A stretch of 64,000 nucleotides of DNA from Alcaligenaceae bacterium (GTDB lineage Bacteria > Pseudomonadota > Gammaproteobacteria > Burkholderiales > Burkholderiaceae_B). Under the pieces are notes generated by a model. That model did not search any database. It had not been told where the DNA came from and worked only from the letters and a program-made list of their open reading frames with translations. Below are positions 29,290-39,262 of the stretch, one piece after another. Each line of letters starts with the position of its first letter. The stretch's first letter is position 1. The stretch lies in NCBI GenBank assembly GCA_013416405.1, contig JACCET010000009.1, forward strand, positions 1-64,000. Direction: 5' to 3'. The translations under genes and the position numbers were made by a program.

Positions 29290-30333
29290 TTACTTCCAAA
29301 CTGCGCTTCCGTCAGCGCCCTTGATTTCTGTTTTCCAGGCTTCGGCGATCTGGTTAGTTACAGCGTCGGGCATAGGCACGTAGTCGAGTTCTTCTGCCAT
29401 CTTGTCACCATTTTTGAAGGCCCAGTCAAAGAAAGCCAGAACTTCCTTGCCATTTTCAGGCTTGTCTTGCTTCTTGTGCACCAGAATGAAGCTGGCGGAC
29501 GTAACAGGCCAGGAATCAGCGCCAGGCTCGTTGGTCAGGACAACACCCATGCCAGGAGCACTTTTCCAGTCGGCGTTGGCCGCTGCGGCTGCAAAAGCTT
29601 CTTGCGTAGGCTGAACGAACTTGCCGTCCAGGTTCTTCAACTGCGTCCAGGACAGATTGTTCTGCTTGGCATACGCATATTCTACGTAACCGATGGAATT
29701 CTTGAGCTGACGAACGTAAGCTGCAACACCTTCGTTACCCTTGCCGCCTTGGCCTGTGGGCCATTTTACAGCTTTACCTTCGCCGACCTTGTCTTTCCAT
29801 TCGGCCGACACTTTGGACAGGTAGTTGGTCCAGCCAAACGTGGTGCCCGAGCCATCCGAACGATGCACAACGATAATCGATGCATCAGGCAGCTTGACGT
29901 CTGGGTTCAGGGACTTGATGGCAGGGTCATTCCACTTGGTGACTTTGCCCAGGAAAATGTCGGCAAGGAGTTCGCCAGACAGTTTCAACTGGCCGGGCTT
30001 GATGCCGTCAACGTTGACGACAGGAACCGTTCCACCTACGATGGCGGGAAACTGGAACAGGTTGTTTTCGTTCAGCTTATCGCCCTTCATAGGGTCATCG
30101 GAAGCACCAAAGTCAACGGTTTTGGCAATGATCTGCTGTTGACCGCCACCGGAACCGATGGACTGATAGTTGACGCGATTACCGGTTTCTTCATGATATT
30201 TGGCGGCCCATTTGGCGTAAATGGGATACGGGAACGACGCACCGGCGCCCGTGATATCGGCCGCTTGAGCCGTTAGTGCGACCGCACCAAAAGCGAAACC
30301 GACCGAAACCTGTAATAAAACGCGTTTAAACAT
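29290..30333 (-). CDS. pstS: Periplasmic phosphate-binding protein PstS
   Basis: Captures phosphate in the periplasm and hands it to PstCAB. 347 residues with a signal peptide (LLQVSVGFAFGAVALTAQA, cleavage before ADITGAG). The phosphate-binding signatures ITGAGASFPYPIYAKWA, SIGSGGGQQQI, DFGASDDPM and VHRSDGSGTTFGWTNYL are all present. It is first in the operon and has a Pho-box-like site upstream. Confidence 0.97.
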   Translation of the reverse strand: MFKRVLLQVSVGFAFGAVALTAQAADITGAGASFPYPIYAKWAAKYHEETGNRVNYQSIGSGGGQQQIIAKTVDFGASDDPMKGDKLNENNLFQFPAIVGGTVPVVNVDGIKPGQLKLSGELLADIFLGKVTKWNDPAIKSLNPDVKLPDASIIVVHRSDGSGTTFGWTNYLSKVSAEWKDKVGEGKAVKWPTGQGGKGNEGVAAYVRQLKNSIGYVEYAYAKQNNLSWTQLKNLDGKFVQPTQEAFAAAAANADWKSAPGMGVVLTNEPGADSWPVTSASFILVHKKQDKPENGKEVLAFFDWAFKNGDKMAEELDYVPMPDAVTNQIAEAWKTEIKGADGSAVWK

Positions 30334-30390
30334 AGAGGTATCCTCTTGATCTGTGACTGGTTAAGACAGGACTGGGCCTGCACAGATGAC

Positions 30391-30424
30391 ATAGTAAGAA
30401 ACTAATATGACATGTTCGTGACAG
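30391..30424 (-). promoter_or_regulatory. PhoB box and -10 element upstream of pstS
   Basis: Minus-strand CTGTCACGAACATGTCAT (30424-30407) has two direct repeats, CTGTCAC and ATGTCAT, 11 bases apart and matches the Pho-box consensus at 14 of 18 positions. Exactly 10 bases downstream is TACTAT (30396-30391), a fair -10, the spacing of PhoB-activated promoters. It lies in the 102-base gap between ppk and pstS. Confidence 0.8.
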
Positions 30425-30435
30425 TCATGTAAATT

Positions 30436-32508
30436 TCAGCTGCCCAGTTGCTTGACCAGGTGATCATGGATATTGAAGGGCTTTCCACGGCTGGATATCT
30501 TAGTATAAGACCCGTTGGGCAAGGCGCGCCAGGCCAGCTGATTATCTCGCAAGGCGTAAGTAAATGCTTCGTTGATAACTCTTTTCTTCAATGTCTTGTC
30601 GAGCACCGGGAAACTGACCTCGACCCGTCTGAAGAAATTGCGATCCATCCAGTCGGCTGAAGACAAATACACATTTTCAGCGCCATCGCTGTAAAAGTAG
30701 AACACGCGTGAGTGCTCCAGGAACCTGCCTACTATGGAGCGCACCGTGATATTTTCCGATAGCCCGGGAACACCGGCCCTGAGAGCGCAAGCACCCCGCA
30801 CGATCAGATCTATCTTGACACCCGCCTGGCTGGCCTTGTACAGGCAGTCGATGACCACAGGCTCGAGCAAGGAATTCATCTTGGCCATGACGCGCGCCTT
30901 CTTGCCTGCTTTGGCATTGGCGCTCTCGTTGCGTATCAGCGTCAGCATGGTCTCGTGCAGGGTAAAGGGCGACTGCAACAGCAAGCTCAGTTGCTGGCGC
31001 GCGCCCAGACCAGTCAGCAGCGAAAATACCTTGTCCATGTCCTGGCACATCTTCTGATCGGCGGTAAGCAGGCCAAAATCCGTATACAGGCGTGCCGTTT
31101 TCGGATGATAGTTGCCAGTACCCAGGTGACCGTAGCGGCGTATCAGCCCTTTTTCACGACGTAGCACCAGCGCCATCTTGGCATGGGTTTTATGCCCTAC
31201 GACGCCGTAGCTGACATGCGCACCGACCTCTTCAAGCTTGGCGGCCCAGTTGATATTGGTTTGCTCGTCGAAACGCGCCATAAGTTCGACCACCACCGTG
31301 ACCTCTTTGCCGGCCTTGGCGGCAGCCAGCAGCAGGCGCATGAGTTCGGAATCTTCGCCTGTACGATAAATGGTTTGCTTGATGGCCACCACAGCCGGAT
31401 CCATTGCCGCCGCGGTCAGGAAGTTGAGCACGGGCTGAAACGATTGATAGGGATGGTGCAACAACTGGTCTTTGGCGGCAATGGCGGCAAAAAGATCTTC
31501 GGGGTTATCACCCACCGTATCGAAGGGCGCAGGCAGTTTCGGACGATGATCGGGAAACAGAAGCTCTGGCCTGTCTACCATATTGCAAAGCTGCATAAGG
31601 CGGGACAGATTCACCGGGCCGCTGACCCGGTAGGTATCTTGCGGTTGAAGCAGGAACTCTTGCTGAAGAAAAACCTCGAGGTCAACGGGCATGCCGTGGT
31701 CGATTTCCAGTCGGACAGCGGCGCCAAAGTTGCGCTGCGACAGTTCGCCCTGCAAGGCGTGGCGCAGATTGGTGATTTCTTCCTCATCGACGAACAAGTC
31801 GCTGTTACGGGTGACACGCCACTGGTAAACGCCCTTGACATCCAGCCCCAAGAACAGCTCGCCAACAAATGCGCTGATCAAGGCGGTCAGCAATATATAC
31901 CCATGAGGAATACCGGAAATTTCGGCTGGCACCTTGATGACACGCGGCAAGGCGCGTGGCGCCTGCACAATGGCAATAGAAGCGCTGCGCCCGAAGGCAT
32001 CCTGCCCCGACAAGGACACAATAAAATTCAAGCTCTTGTTATAGACGCGGGGAAAAGGATGGGCAGGATCCAGTCCGATAGGCGTGAGCAAAGGCATGAC
32101 TTCACGCTCAAACCCCGCATGCGCCCAATCGCGCAAGGCTTCGCTCCAGGAGGCCGGATCAAGCAAGGCGATGCCTTCCGCCTTAAGTTTGGGCAAAACC
32201 TGGTTGGTCAACAGACTGTTCTGGTGATCAATCAGCTCGTGCGCCGCCAACTGCACCCGCTCGAAGGCTTCGCCGGGGCTGTAGCCATCAACGCCTACGA
32301 CTCCCGGCGTCTGGCGCTGCTGCTCTTTCAGGCTTGAGATTCGGATTTCAAAGAACTCATCCATATTGGAGCTGACTATGCACAAATACCGCAGACGCTC
32401 GAGCACCGGCGTGGTCCGATTCTCGGCCATGGCCATCACTCGCTCGTTGAACTTGAGCAAAGACAATTCTCGATTCAGCAGCGTCGGATTGGATGCGGAG
32501 GGAAGCAT
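30436..32508 (-). CDS. ppk: Polyphosphate kinase
   Basis: Reversibly builds long-chain polyphosphate from ATP. 690 residues, the Ppk1 type: N-terminal LNRELSLLKFNERVMAMAE, a central PHPYQSF-like segment, and two phospholipase-D-like catalytic domains. The autophosphorylated histidine lies in VGHKTHAKMALVLRR, and RRYGHLGTGNYHPKTARLY follows. It is divergent from ppx, with a strong Pho box before the start. Together they link polyphosphate storage to the phosphate-starvation response. Confidence 0.97.
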   Translation of the reverse strand: MLPSASNPTLLNRELSLLKFNERVMAMAENRTTPVLERLRYLCIVSSNMDEFFEIRISSLKEQQRQTPGVVGVDGYSPGEAFERVQLAAHELIDHQNSLLTNQVLPKLKAEGIALLDPASWSEALRDWAHAGFEREVMPLLTPIGLDPAHPFPRVYNKSLNFIVSLSGQDAFGRSASIAIVQAPRALPRVIKVPAEISGIPHGYILLTALISAFVGELFLGLDVKGVYQWRVTRNSDLFVDEEEITNLRHALQGELSQRNFGAAVRLEIDHGMPVDLEVFLQQEFLLQPQDTYRVSGPVNLSRLMQLCNMVDRPELLFPDHRPKLPAPFDTVGDNPEDLFAAIAAKDQLLHHPYQSFQPVLNFLTAAAMDPAVVAIKQTIYRTGEDSELMRLLLAAAKAGKEVTVVVELMARFDEQTNINWAAKLEEVGAHVSYGVVGHKTHAKMALVLRREKGLIRRYGHLGTGNYHPKTARLYTDFGLLTADQKMCQDMDKVFSLLTGLGARQQLSLLLQSPFTLHETMLTLIRNESANAKAGKKARVMAKMNSLLEPVVIDCLYKASQAGVKIDLIVRGACALRAGVPGLSENITVRSIVGRFLEHSRVFYFYSDGAENVYLSSADWMDRNFFRRVEVSFPVLDKTLKKRVINEAFTYALRDNQLAWRALPNGSYTKISSRGKPFNIHDHLVKQLGS

Positions 32509-32536
32509 ATAACAGGCCCACAGGAAGGAATTAAAC

Positions 32537-32570
32537 GTTTTACTTCATTTTGATGACAGTTATATGACAC
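32537..32570 (-). promoter_or_regulatory. PhoB box and -10 element upstream of ppk
   Basis: Minus-strand GTGTCATATAACTGTCAT (32570-32553) matches the Pho-box consensus at 17 of 18 positions, with two TGTCAT repeats 11 bases apart. TAAAAC (32542-32537) follows after 10 bases and can serve as the -10. The ATG of ppk is 29 bases further on. Confidence 0.85.
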
Positions 32571-32665
32571 GCCTTGCGAAATCCGTAGAACGTGTACATA
32601 TGTATAAATATGCCCGATTTCCAGAGCTTTGGCAGGGTTTCAAGCAGAAATAGGTGTACGGTCTT

Positions 32666-32671
32666 TATAAT
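32666..32671 (+). promoter_or_regulatory. Probable -10 element of ppx
   Basis: A perfect TATAAT lies 30 bases before the ppx ATG. No good -35 hexamer is found at the expected distance, so the start point is only approximate. Confidence 0.45.
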
Positions 32672-32700
32672 CCACGGGTTTACAGCCGAATCTATTCATC

Positions 32701-34191
32701 ATGGACCACCTAATTGCCGCCGTTGACCTGGGCTCAAACAGCTTCAGACTCTCAATCGGTCGTGTCGTGCAGCAAGACGGCAAGGCCCAAATCTACGCTA
32801 TTGACCGCCTCAAGGAGTCTGTCCGACTGGCCGCAGGACTGAATCAGGACAAAGTTCTGGATCAAGAATCCATAGAGCGAGCCATTACCGTTCTGAAGCG
32901 CCTGGGCGAACGGCTGGCGGGTTTTCATCCCAATCGGGTTCGCGCGGTAGCCACCAACACCTTCCGGATAGCCCGGAACATAGACGAATTACTGCCCCGG
33001 GCCGAGCAAGCACTGGGCTTTCCCATAGAGGTCATTGCCGGGCAGGAAGAAGCCCGGCTTATTTTTTCCGGCATCACCAACGAGCTGCCGCCGTCCGCCA
33101 ACAACCGACTGATGATAGATATTGGCGGCGGTTCCACCGAGGTCATTATCGGCAAAGGTTTTCAGCCGCTGCACATGAGCTCGCTGTATATGGGCTGTGT
33201 CAGTTATACCCGCCGATTTTTTCCAGACGGCCGTATCAGCGAAGCCCGCATGCAGGAAGCACAGATTGCAGCCAGGCGAGAGCTCGAAGGCATCTCGAAA
33301 CGGTATCGGAAAACGGGCTGGCAAGAAGCCTATGGATCGTCGGGCACGGCCAAAGGCCTGATTGCCGTGCTGCAGGAAGGCGGAATGTCCAGGAAAGGCA
33401 TTACGCTGGAGGGCCTGGAAATACTCAAAGACAAGCTCGTGCGAGACGGCAAAGTCATCATGAGCGAGCTGCCCGGCCTCAAGCATGACCGCTCTATTGT
33501 GCTGGCGGGTGGGCTGGCCATCATGATGGCCGCTTTCAAGGAATTGAAAATCAAGAGCATGGATCCAGGCGAAGGCGCATTGCGTGTTGGCGTGCTGTAC
33601 GACCTGCTGGGCCGCGACTCCGAACACGACAAACGCCATGAAACCGTCAGGCAATTCATCAAGCGCTATCATGTGGACGTGCGCCAGTCGGCCCGCGTCA
33701 AGCACACTGCCCTGAGCCTTTTCAAGCAGCTGAATCTTCCCGACGACACCGAAGTACAAGACCTTGAGCGCACCCTGGAATGGGCGGCCGATCTACACGA
33801 GATAGGCATCAGCATTGCGCATGCCGAATACCATAAGCACAGCGCTTATATTCTTCAGCACGCCGACATGCCGGGGTTTTCGAACGACGACCAGATGATA
33901 TTGGCCAGACTCGTTTTGGGGCACCACGGAAAGCTCAGCAAATTTCCGGTGCACGAACCCACACGCAGTCGATGGCTAACGTTGCTATGCCTGCGCCTGG
34001 CCGTGCTGCTTTCACGGCGCCGCGAAGACCACGAGCAAATTCCGTTGTCTGTTGCCGTCAAAGGCAACAAGCTGCATATCAGCGTCGACCAGGACTGGCT
34101 GGCCAGCCATCCGCTGTCCGAGTATTCATTGCATGCCGAGCAGTGCGAATGGAATAAAGGTGAATTTGATTTCGAGCTGGTCGCCAAATAA
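32701..34191 (+). CDS. ppx: Exopolyphosphatase (Ppx/GppA family)
   Basis: Removes terminal phosphates from polyphosphate; related enzymes hydrolyse pppGpp. 496 residues. The ASKHA-fold phosphate loops are AAVDLGSNSFRLSIGR at the start and LMIDIGGGSTEVIIG near 140, with the catalytic Glu region AGQEEARLIF near 115. A C-terminal HD-like helical domain (near 310-496) carries AADLHEIGISIAHAEYHKHSAYIL. It is divergent from ppk and converges with the OlsB-type gene 15 bases downstream. Confidence 0.95.
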   Translation: MDHLIAAVDLGSNSFRLSIGRVVQQDGKAQIYAIDRLKESVRLAAGLNQDKVLDQESIERAITVLKRLGERLAGFHPNRVRAVATNTFRIARNIDELLPRAEQALGFPIEVIAGQEEARLIFSGITNELPPSANNRLMIDIGGGSTEVIIGKGFQPLHMSSLYMGCVSYTRRFFPDGRISEARMQEAQIAARRELEGISKRYRKTGWQEAYGSSGTAKGLIAVLQEGGMSRKGITLEGLEILKDKLVRDGKVIMSELPGLKHDRSIVLAGGLAIMMAAFKELKIKSMDPGEGALRVGVLYDLLGRDSEHDKRHETVRQFIKRYHVDVRQSARVKHTALSLFKQLNLPDDTEVQDLERTLEWAADLHEIGISIAHAEYHKHSAYILQHADMPGFSNDDQMILARLVLGHHGKLSKFPVHEPTRSRWLTLLCLRLAVLLSRRREDHEQIPLSVAVKGNKLHISVDQDWLASHPLSEYSLHAEQCEWNKGEFDFELVAK

Positions 34192-34206
34192 ATAAGGCGC
34201 TTGAAC

Positions 34207-35016
34207 TCAGTCTATGCCGAAGTGGCGCCGGTAACGCGCATCCATGTTGTTGATATCGAGCAGCACGGGAAAATCGGCGGTGTTGAAGTCAGGATCCCAG
34301 GCGGGCTCGCCACAAATGCTGGCGCCCAACTTAAGATAACCCTTGATCAGCGGTGGTATGCTTGCAGGCAGAGCGCTGTCTAGGCGCTCGACGGGATAGC
34401 GATGGCGTGGCACAACCCGATGCAGATCGGGTTGATTAGCCAGGGCCTTGCTGGCCACGCGCCATACCTCGGCCGCCGTAACACCGTCGTCTCGTAGGCT
34501 AACGCTGGCACAGCCCAGAACATACTGGAAACCATGCTGCTGCATCAGGTTGGCAATACCCGACCACAACAACATAATGACCGCTCCGCTGCGATAGTCG
34601 GGATGCGTACACGAGCGCCCTACCTCGGCCATGGTTGGATACAGATGACCAAGACCAGATAGATCGAACTCGGTGGCGGAGTAGTAGCCGCCCGCCTTGC
34701 GGGCATGTTCCGGCGGCAGCAGACGGTATGTGCCCACCACCATGCCTGAACTGGTGTCCTTGACCATAAGGTGCTCGCACCACGAATCATAGCGATCAGT
34801 GTCCAGGCCATCTACCGCGTTGGGAAAGACAGCATGCATTTCTTCTGTGAAGACGTTATAGCGCAAGCGCTGTATGGCTTCGAGTTCTTCGTTGGTACGC
34901 GCCAAACCCAAAACCAGATTTTGTGGCCTAGGCGTGGCCCAGTTCGCATCAACAACAGCATCAGACTGACTACGTGCAAGCTCTAACATACGTGGACTCC
35001 GTAAACACTGAGCCAT
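34207..35016 (-). CDS. olsB: OlsB-type ornithine-lipid acyltransferase (GNAT fold)
   Basis: A 269-residue N-acyltransferase of the family that adds a 3-hydroxyacyl chain from acyl-ACP to ornithine, the first step to phosphorus-free ornithine lipids. Family features are LRYNVFTEEMHAVFPNAVDGLDTDRYDSWCEHLMV, GTYRLLPPEHA, EVGRSCTHPDYRSGAVIMLLWSGIA and a C-terminal PPLIKGYLKLGASICGEPAWDPDF. No olsA gene is next to it. Its place beside ppx/ppk/pst is suggestive because ornithine lipids often replace phospholipids in phosphate starvation. No Pho box is seen before it. The alternative name, hemolysin-like acyltransferase, refers to the same family. Confidence 0.82.
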   Translation of the reverse strand: MAQCLRSPRMLELARSQSDAVVDANWATPRPQNLVLGLARTNEELEAIQRLRYNVFTEEMHAVFPNAVDGLDTDRYDSWCEHLMVKDTSSGMVVGTYRLLPPEHARKAGGYYSATEFDLSGLGHLYPTMAEVGRSCTHPDYRSGAVIMLLWSGIANLMQQHGFQYVLGCASVSLRDDGVTAAEVWRVASKALANQPDLHRVVPRHRYPVERLDSALPASIPPLIKGYLKLGASICGEPAWDPDFNTADFPVLLDINNMDARYRRHFGID

Positions 35017-35030
35017 TATGCAAGCATAAT
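35015..35030. repeat. 16-bp palindrome overlapping the olsB start
   Basis: ATTATGC-AA-GCATAAT (35015-35021 / 35024-35030) is a perfect inverted repeat that includes two bases of the olsB start codon and lies within the short glmM-olsB gap. It could be an operator or a small RNA hairpin that limits translation. Confidence 0.4.
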
Positions 35031-35053
35031 GTTGCAGGTATTTTATGCTTACG

Positions 35054-36400
35054 TTACGTGTTTGTTAAGTTGACCGCCACCAGCTGGCTTACGCCCTCGT
35101 CGGCCAGCTCGAGTGTTTCGGCCTCGACCATCAAACGCAGCTTGGGCTCGGTTCCCGATGCTCGTATCAATACCCGCCCGCGACCGGCCAACATTTGCTC
35201 GACACGCTTCTGGGCAGCCTGCAGGCCGGCATGCGACTGCCATTGCACGCCGGGTGCCAATGGCACATTGACCATTTTCTGGGGATACATTGTCAGCCCC
35301 GATACCAGCTCCGCCAGACTGGAACCGCTGCGGCTCATGGCGGTGAGTACCTGCAATGCGGCAATAATGCCATCGCCCGTCGTGTGGCAATCCAGACACA
35401 ACAAGTGACCTGAGCTTTCACCGCCATACAGCCATCCACGATTCTGCATGCCTTCGAGCACATAGCGGTCGCCAACCTTGGCGCGTGCAAAGCCCACGCC
35501 CAGTGCTTCCATCTGTTTCTCGAAGCCAAGATTGGTCATCAGCGTACCCACCACGCCTTCGACCGGCCCCTGAGTCATGCGATCACGCACTATGGCATAG
35601 AGTAATTCGTCGCCGTTATAAAGACGCCCGCTGCTATCCACCATTTGCAGACGGTCGGCATCGCCGTCCAGGGCAATACCCAAATCGGCTCCCCGGGCCT
35701 GTACTTCCGAGACCAGGCGCTCGGGATGCATGGCGCCCACACCTTCGTTGATGTTGAATCCGTCAGGCTGGCAACCTATGGCGAAGACCTCGCCGCCCAG
35801 TTCGCGAAATACGTGCGGTGCGACCTGATAAGCGGCTCCATGGGCCGCATCGACCACAATCGAAAAGCCGGACAGATCCAGCTCGTTGGGGAAGGTGCTT
35901 TTGCAAAACTCGATATATCGTCCGGCCGAGTCCTCGATACGGCGCGCCCTGCCCAAGGCTTCCGAGCTGACACAACCCAGGGGTTCGTCAATGGCGGCCT
36001 CTATTTCGGCCTCGAGCTCATCGGGTAACTTCATGCCCGATGCCGAAAAAAACTTGATACCGTTGTCTTGATAGGGATTATGCGACGCGCTGATGACTAT
36101 GCCGGCAACCAGCCGCAAGGCGCGGGTCAGATAAGCCACCGCGGGCGTAGGCACGGGCCCCGCCAGCAACACGTCGATACCCGCCGCCGATAAGCCCGCT
36201 TCCAGGGCCGACTCCAGCATATAGCCCGAGATGCGAGTATCTTTACCGATGACGACGGTTGGACGCCCTCTGCCGGGGTGCTGGCGCGCCAGCACCCGCC
36301 CTGCGGCATAGCCCAGCCGCATGGCGAACTCAGCATTGATGGTAGCTCCACCCACTTCACCTCGTATTCCATCGGTACCGAAATATTTACGCTGTGTCAT
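35054..36400 (-). CDS. glmM: Phosphoglucosamine mutase
   Basis: Interconverts glucosamine-6-phosphate and glucosamine-1-phosphate for peptidoglycan and LPS precursors. 448 residues. The phosphoserine loop VISASHNPY puts the active serine near 106. The metal loop [11 protein letters not shown] is near 246, the sugar loop GGESSGHL near 330, and the phosphate-binding [14 protein letters not shown] near the end. It overlaps folP by four bases. Confidence 0.97.
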   Translation of the reverse strand: MTQRKYFGTDGIRGEVGGATINAEFAMRLGYAAGRVLARQHPGRGRPTVVIGKDTRISGYMLESALEAGLSAAGIDVLLAGPVPTPAVAYLTRALRLVAGIVISASHNPYQDNGIKFFSASGMKLPDELEAEIEAAIDEPLGCVSSEALGRARRIEDSAGRYIEFCKSTFPNELDLSGFSIVVDAAHGAAYQVAPHVFRELGGEVFAIGCQPDGFNINEGVGAMHPERLVSEVQARGADLGIALDGDADRLQMVDSSGRLYNGDELLYAIVRDRMTQGPVEGVVGTLMTNLGFEKQMEALGVGFARAKVGDRYVLEGMQNRGWLYGGESSGHLLCLDCHTTGDGIIAALQVLTAMSRSGSSLAELVSGLTMYPQKMVNVPLAPGVQWQSHAGLQAAQKRVEQMLAGRGRVLIRASGTEPKLRLMVEAETLELADEGVSQLVAVNLTNT

Positions 36401-37236
36401 AAAAAAGCTCCGTGTTCAATTGCACGCCATACTTTTACGGCATCTACCGTCTCGGCCACGTCATGCACACGCAGGATATTCGCGCCGCGCGCCAGACCGG
36501 CCAATGCCGCTGCCACACTGCCCGATACCCGCTGTGCGGGTTCGCGGTCAATAATATGACCTATCATGGATTTGCGCGACAGGCCTATCAGCCAGGGGTA
36601 GCCCTGGCTATCAAGCTCCTGCAGCCGCCGTAATAATAAATAATTCTGTTGGGGAGTTTTACCAAAGCCAAAACCCGGGTCCAGGACGACGCGTCGTCCG
36701 TCGATACCGGCTTGTTGCATGGCGGCGATACGCTCATGCAGAAACTGCTCGACGTCATGCATGACATCTTCGTAACGTGGCGCCTGTTGCATAGTCTTTG
36801 GCTCGCCCTGCATGTGCATTATGCACAAGCCGCAGCGCGAATCCAACACGGCATCAAGCGCGCCTGGCTGGCGCAAGCCGTAGATATCGTTGATCATGTC
36901 GGCGCCCGCCTTTAGCGCACCGCGCATGACTTCCGGCTTAAAGGTGTCGACCGACAGGGGTATGGATGTATCGTGCAGCCCGCGTATCACCGGCAGTATG
37001 CGTTTGAGCTCGTCGTCGACCGACACCGGATCGGCGCCCGGCCGTGTGGACTCACCACCGATATCCAGGATATCGGCACCCTGGGCGATCAGGAGCCTGC
37101 CATGGGCGATGGCTTGATCTGCGCTGAAATGACGGTTGCCGTCGGAGAATGAGTCTGGGGTGACATTGACTATCCCCATTATCAAGGGGCGCCCGAGATC
37201 CAGCTCGAAGCGCCCGCATTGCAAGGTTGAGCTCAT
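36397..37236 (-). CDS. folP: Dihydropteroate synthase
   Basis: Joins 4-aminobenzoate to hydroxymethyldihydropterin pyrophosphate in folate synthesis; it is the sulfonamide target. 279 residues with both family signatures: [15 protein letters not shown] near 20 and [14 protein letters not shown] near 58. [13 protein letters not shown] near 190 and [10 protein letters not shown] near 220 complete the active site. It lies between ftsH (17-base gap) and glmM (four-base overlap), the classic ftsH-folP-glmM order. Confidence 0.97.
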   Translation of the reverse strand: MSSTLQCGRFELDLGRPLIMGIVNVTPDSFSDGNRHFSADQAIAHGRLLIAQGADILDIGGESTRPGADPVSVDDELKRILPVIRGLHDTSIPLSVDTFKPEVMRGALKAGADMINDIYGLRQPGALDAVLDSRCGLCIMHMQGEPKTMQQAPRYEDVMHDVEQFLHERIAAMQQAGIDGRRVVLDPGFGFGKTPQQNYLLLRRLQELDSQGYPWLIGLSRKSMIGHIIDREPAQRVSGSVAAALAGLARGANILRVHDVAETVDAVKVWRAIEHGAFL

Positions 37237-37253
37237 TGACGTGCTGATGAACC

Positions 37254-39155
37254 CTAGACCGGTGTTGCTGCCGCATTACCGCCCGCCGAGCTTAGCCCGG
37301 TGGGTGGCGTGTGATCGGAAGTATCGTTATTGCTTTCCGGTACTTGTGGCGCACGTGGAGGACGTCCTTCCATGATGTCGTTGATCTGGTCGGCATCGAT
37401 GGTTTCCCATTCAAGCAAGGCTGCCGTCATGGCTTCCATCTTGTCGCGGTTGTCTTCGATGAGCTTGCGTGCAATGGTGTATTGCTCGTCGATAATGGCA
37501 CGAATTTCCTGATCGACCTTTTGCATGGTGGCTTCAGACACATGCGTGGTTTTAGTTACGCTACGGCCCAGGAACACCTCGCCCTCGTTTTCGGCGTACA
37601 CCACCGGCCCCAAAGAGTCGGTCATGCCATAGCGGGTGACGATGTCGCGGGCAATGGCTGTGGCACGCTCGAAGTCGTTCGAGGCACCAGTCGTCATTTG
37701 GTTCATGAAGACTTCTTCGGCAATACGACCGCCAAACAGCACGGCAATGGTATTGAGCAGACGGTCTTTGTCCATGCTGTAGCGATCGCCGTCGGGCAAC
37801 TGCATGGTTACACCCAAAGCACGGCCACGTGGAATGATGGTGACTTTATGAACGGGGTCGGTCTTGGGCAACAGGCGTGCCACCAGAGCATGGCCTGATT
37901 CGTGGTAAGCCGTATTGCGGCGTTCTTCTTCGGGCATGACAAGAGAGCGACGCTCGGCACCCATGATGATCTTGTCTTTGGCCTTTTCGAAGTCGCTCAT
38001 TTCAACGGTACGGCCGTTACGCCGTGCCGCAAACAAGGCTGCCTCGTTGACCAGGTTGGCCAGATCGGCACCTGAAAAGCCAGGGGTTCCGCGAGCCAGC
38101 ACCAACGCATCGACGTTGGTGGCCAATGGCACCTTGCGCATGTGCACTTTCAGTATCTGTTCGCGGCCACGGATATCGGGCAGAGAAACCACAACCTGGC
38201 GGTCGAAACGGCCCGGACGCAAGAGCGCCGGATCGAGGACATCGGGACGGTTGGTTGCGGCAACGACCAGCACCCCTTGACCCGTTTCAAAGCCGTCCAT
38301 TTCAACCAGCAGTTGGTTGAGCGTTTGCTCGCGCTCGTCGTTTCCGCCACCCAGGCCTGCACCGCGCTGACGGCCAACGGCGTCGATTTCATCGATAAAG
38401 ATAATGCACGGCGCCTGCTTTTTGGCATTTTCGAACATATCGCGCACACGGGCCGCACCCACACCCACGAACATTTCGACGAAGTCGGAGCCCGAAATAC
38501 TGAAGAAAGGCACTTTGGCTTCGCCCGCAATGGCTTTTGCCAGCAGCGTTTTACCAGTACCGGGCGAGCCCACCATGAGCACGCCGCGCGGAATGCGGCC
38601 ACCCAAACGTTGGAACTTGGTGGGGTCACGCAGGAAATCGACCAATTCCTGAACATCTTCCTTGGCTTCGTCGCAACCGGCGACGTCGGCAAAGGTAATG
38701 TTATTGGTGTTTTCGTCTAGCATGCGGGCGCGGGACTTGCCGAAGCTGAATGCTCCGCCCTTGCCGCCACCTTGCATTTGACGCATGAAGAAGATCCAGA
38801 CCCCGATCAGCAACAGCATGGGGAACCAGGAAATGAACAGACTGGTCAGGAAGGAAGGCTCTTCGCGCGCCTTGCCGGAAACCTGAACACCGGACTTGAC
38901 CAATTCGGGAACCATCCAGAGATCGCCGGGCGAGGTCAGACTGTAGGGACGACCGGCATCGGGAGTGACGTGCAGCGTGTCACCCTGAATATCAACCTTG
39001 GTAATGCGCCCAGCCTGTGCATCTTTCATGAACTGGGTATACGTTACGGTCTCGGTCGTTGCTGCGCGCCCGTCGAACTGTTTGAACACAGTGAACAGAA
39101 CCAGCGCAATCACCATCCAGATCGCAACCTTGGAAAACGAGTTGTTCAAAGCCAA
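37254..39155 (-). CDS. ftsH: ATP-dependent membrane zinc protease FtsH
   Basis: A hexameric inner-membrane AAA+ protease that degrades membrane and regulatory proteins. 633 residues: a membrane segment at 8-25, a periplasmic domain, a second membrane segment near 105-125, the AAA module with Walker [13 protein letters not shown] near 196, Walker [13 protein letters not shown] and the SRH region, then the zinc site [10 protein letters not shown] near 420. The tail is Pro/Thr/Ser-rich. Confidence 0.98.
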   Translation of the reverse strand: MALNNSFSKVAIWMVIALVLFTVFKQFDGRAATTETVTYTQFMKDAQAGRITKVDIQGDTLHVTPDAGRPYSLTSPGDLWMVPELVKSGVQVSGKAREEPSFLTSLFISWFPMLLLIGVWIFFMRQMQGGGKGGAFSFGKSRARMLDENTNNITFADVAGCDEAKEDVQELVDFLRDPTKFQRLGGRIPRGVLMVGSPGTGKTLLAKAIAGEAKVPFFSISGSDFVEMFVGVGAARVRDMFENAKKQAPCIIFIDEIDAVGRQRGAGLGGGNDEREQTLNQLLVEMDGFETGQGVLVVAATNRPDVLDPALLRPGRFDRQVVVSLPDIRGREQILKVHMRKVPLATNVDALVLARGTPGFSGADLANLVNEAALFAARRNGRTVEMSDFEKAKDKIIMGAERRSLVMPEEERRNTAYHESGHALVARLLPKTDPVHKVTIIPRGRALGVTMQLPDGDRYSMDKDRLLNTIAVLFGGRIAEEVFMNQMTTGASNDFERATAIARDIVTRYGMTDSLGPVVYAENEGEVFLGRSVTKTTHVSEATMQKVDQEIRAIIDEQYTIARKLIEDNRDKMEAMTAALLEWETIDADQINDIMEGRPPRAPQVPESNNDTSDHTPPTGLSSAGGNAAATPV

Positions 39156-39262
39156 CCTCCTACTTGTAACTTCGGCTTGCCAGACTTCCGCGATAACGGC
39201 AGCGCAACAAGTATGTCAATAGTTCATTCTACCCGATAGAAAGAATGATGTTTTAAGAAACC

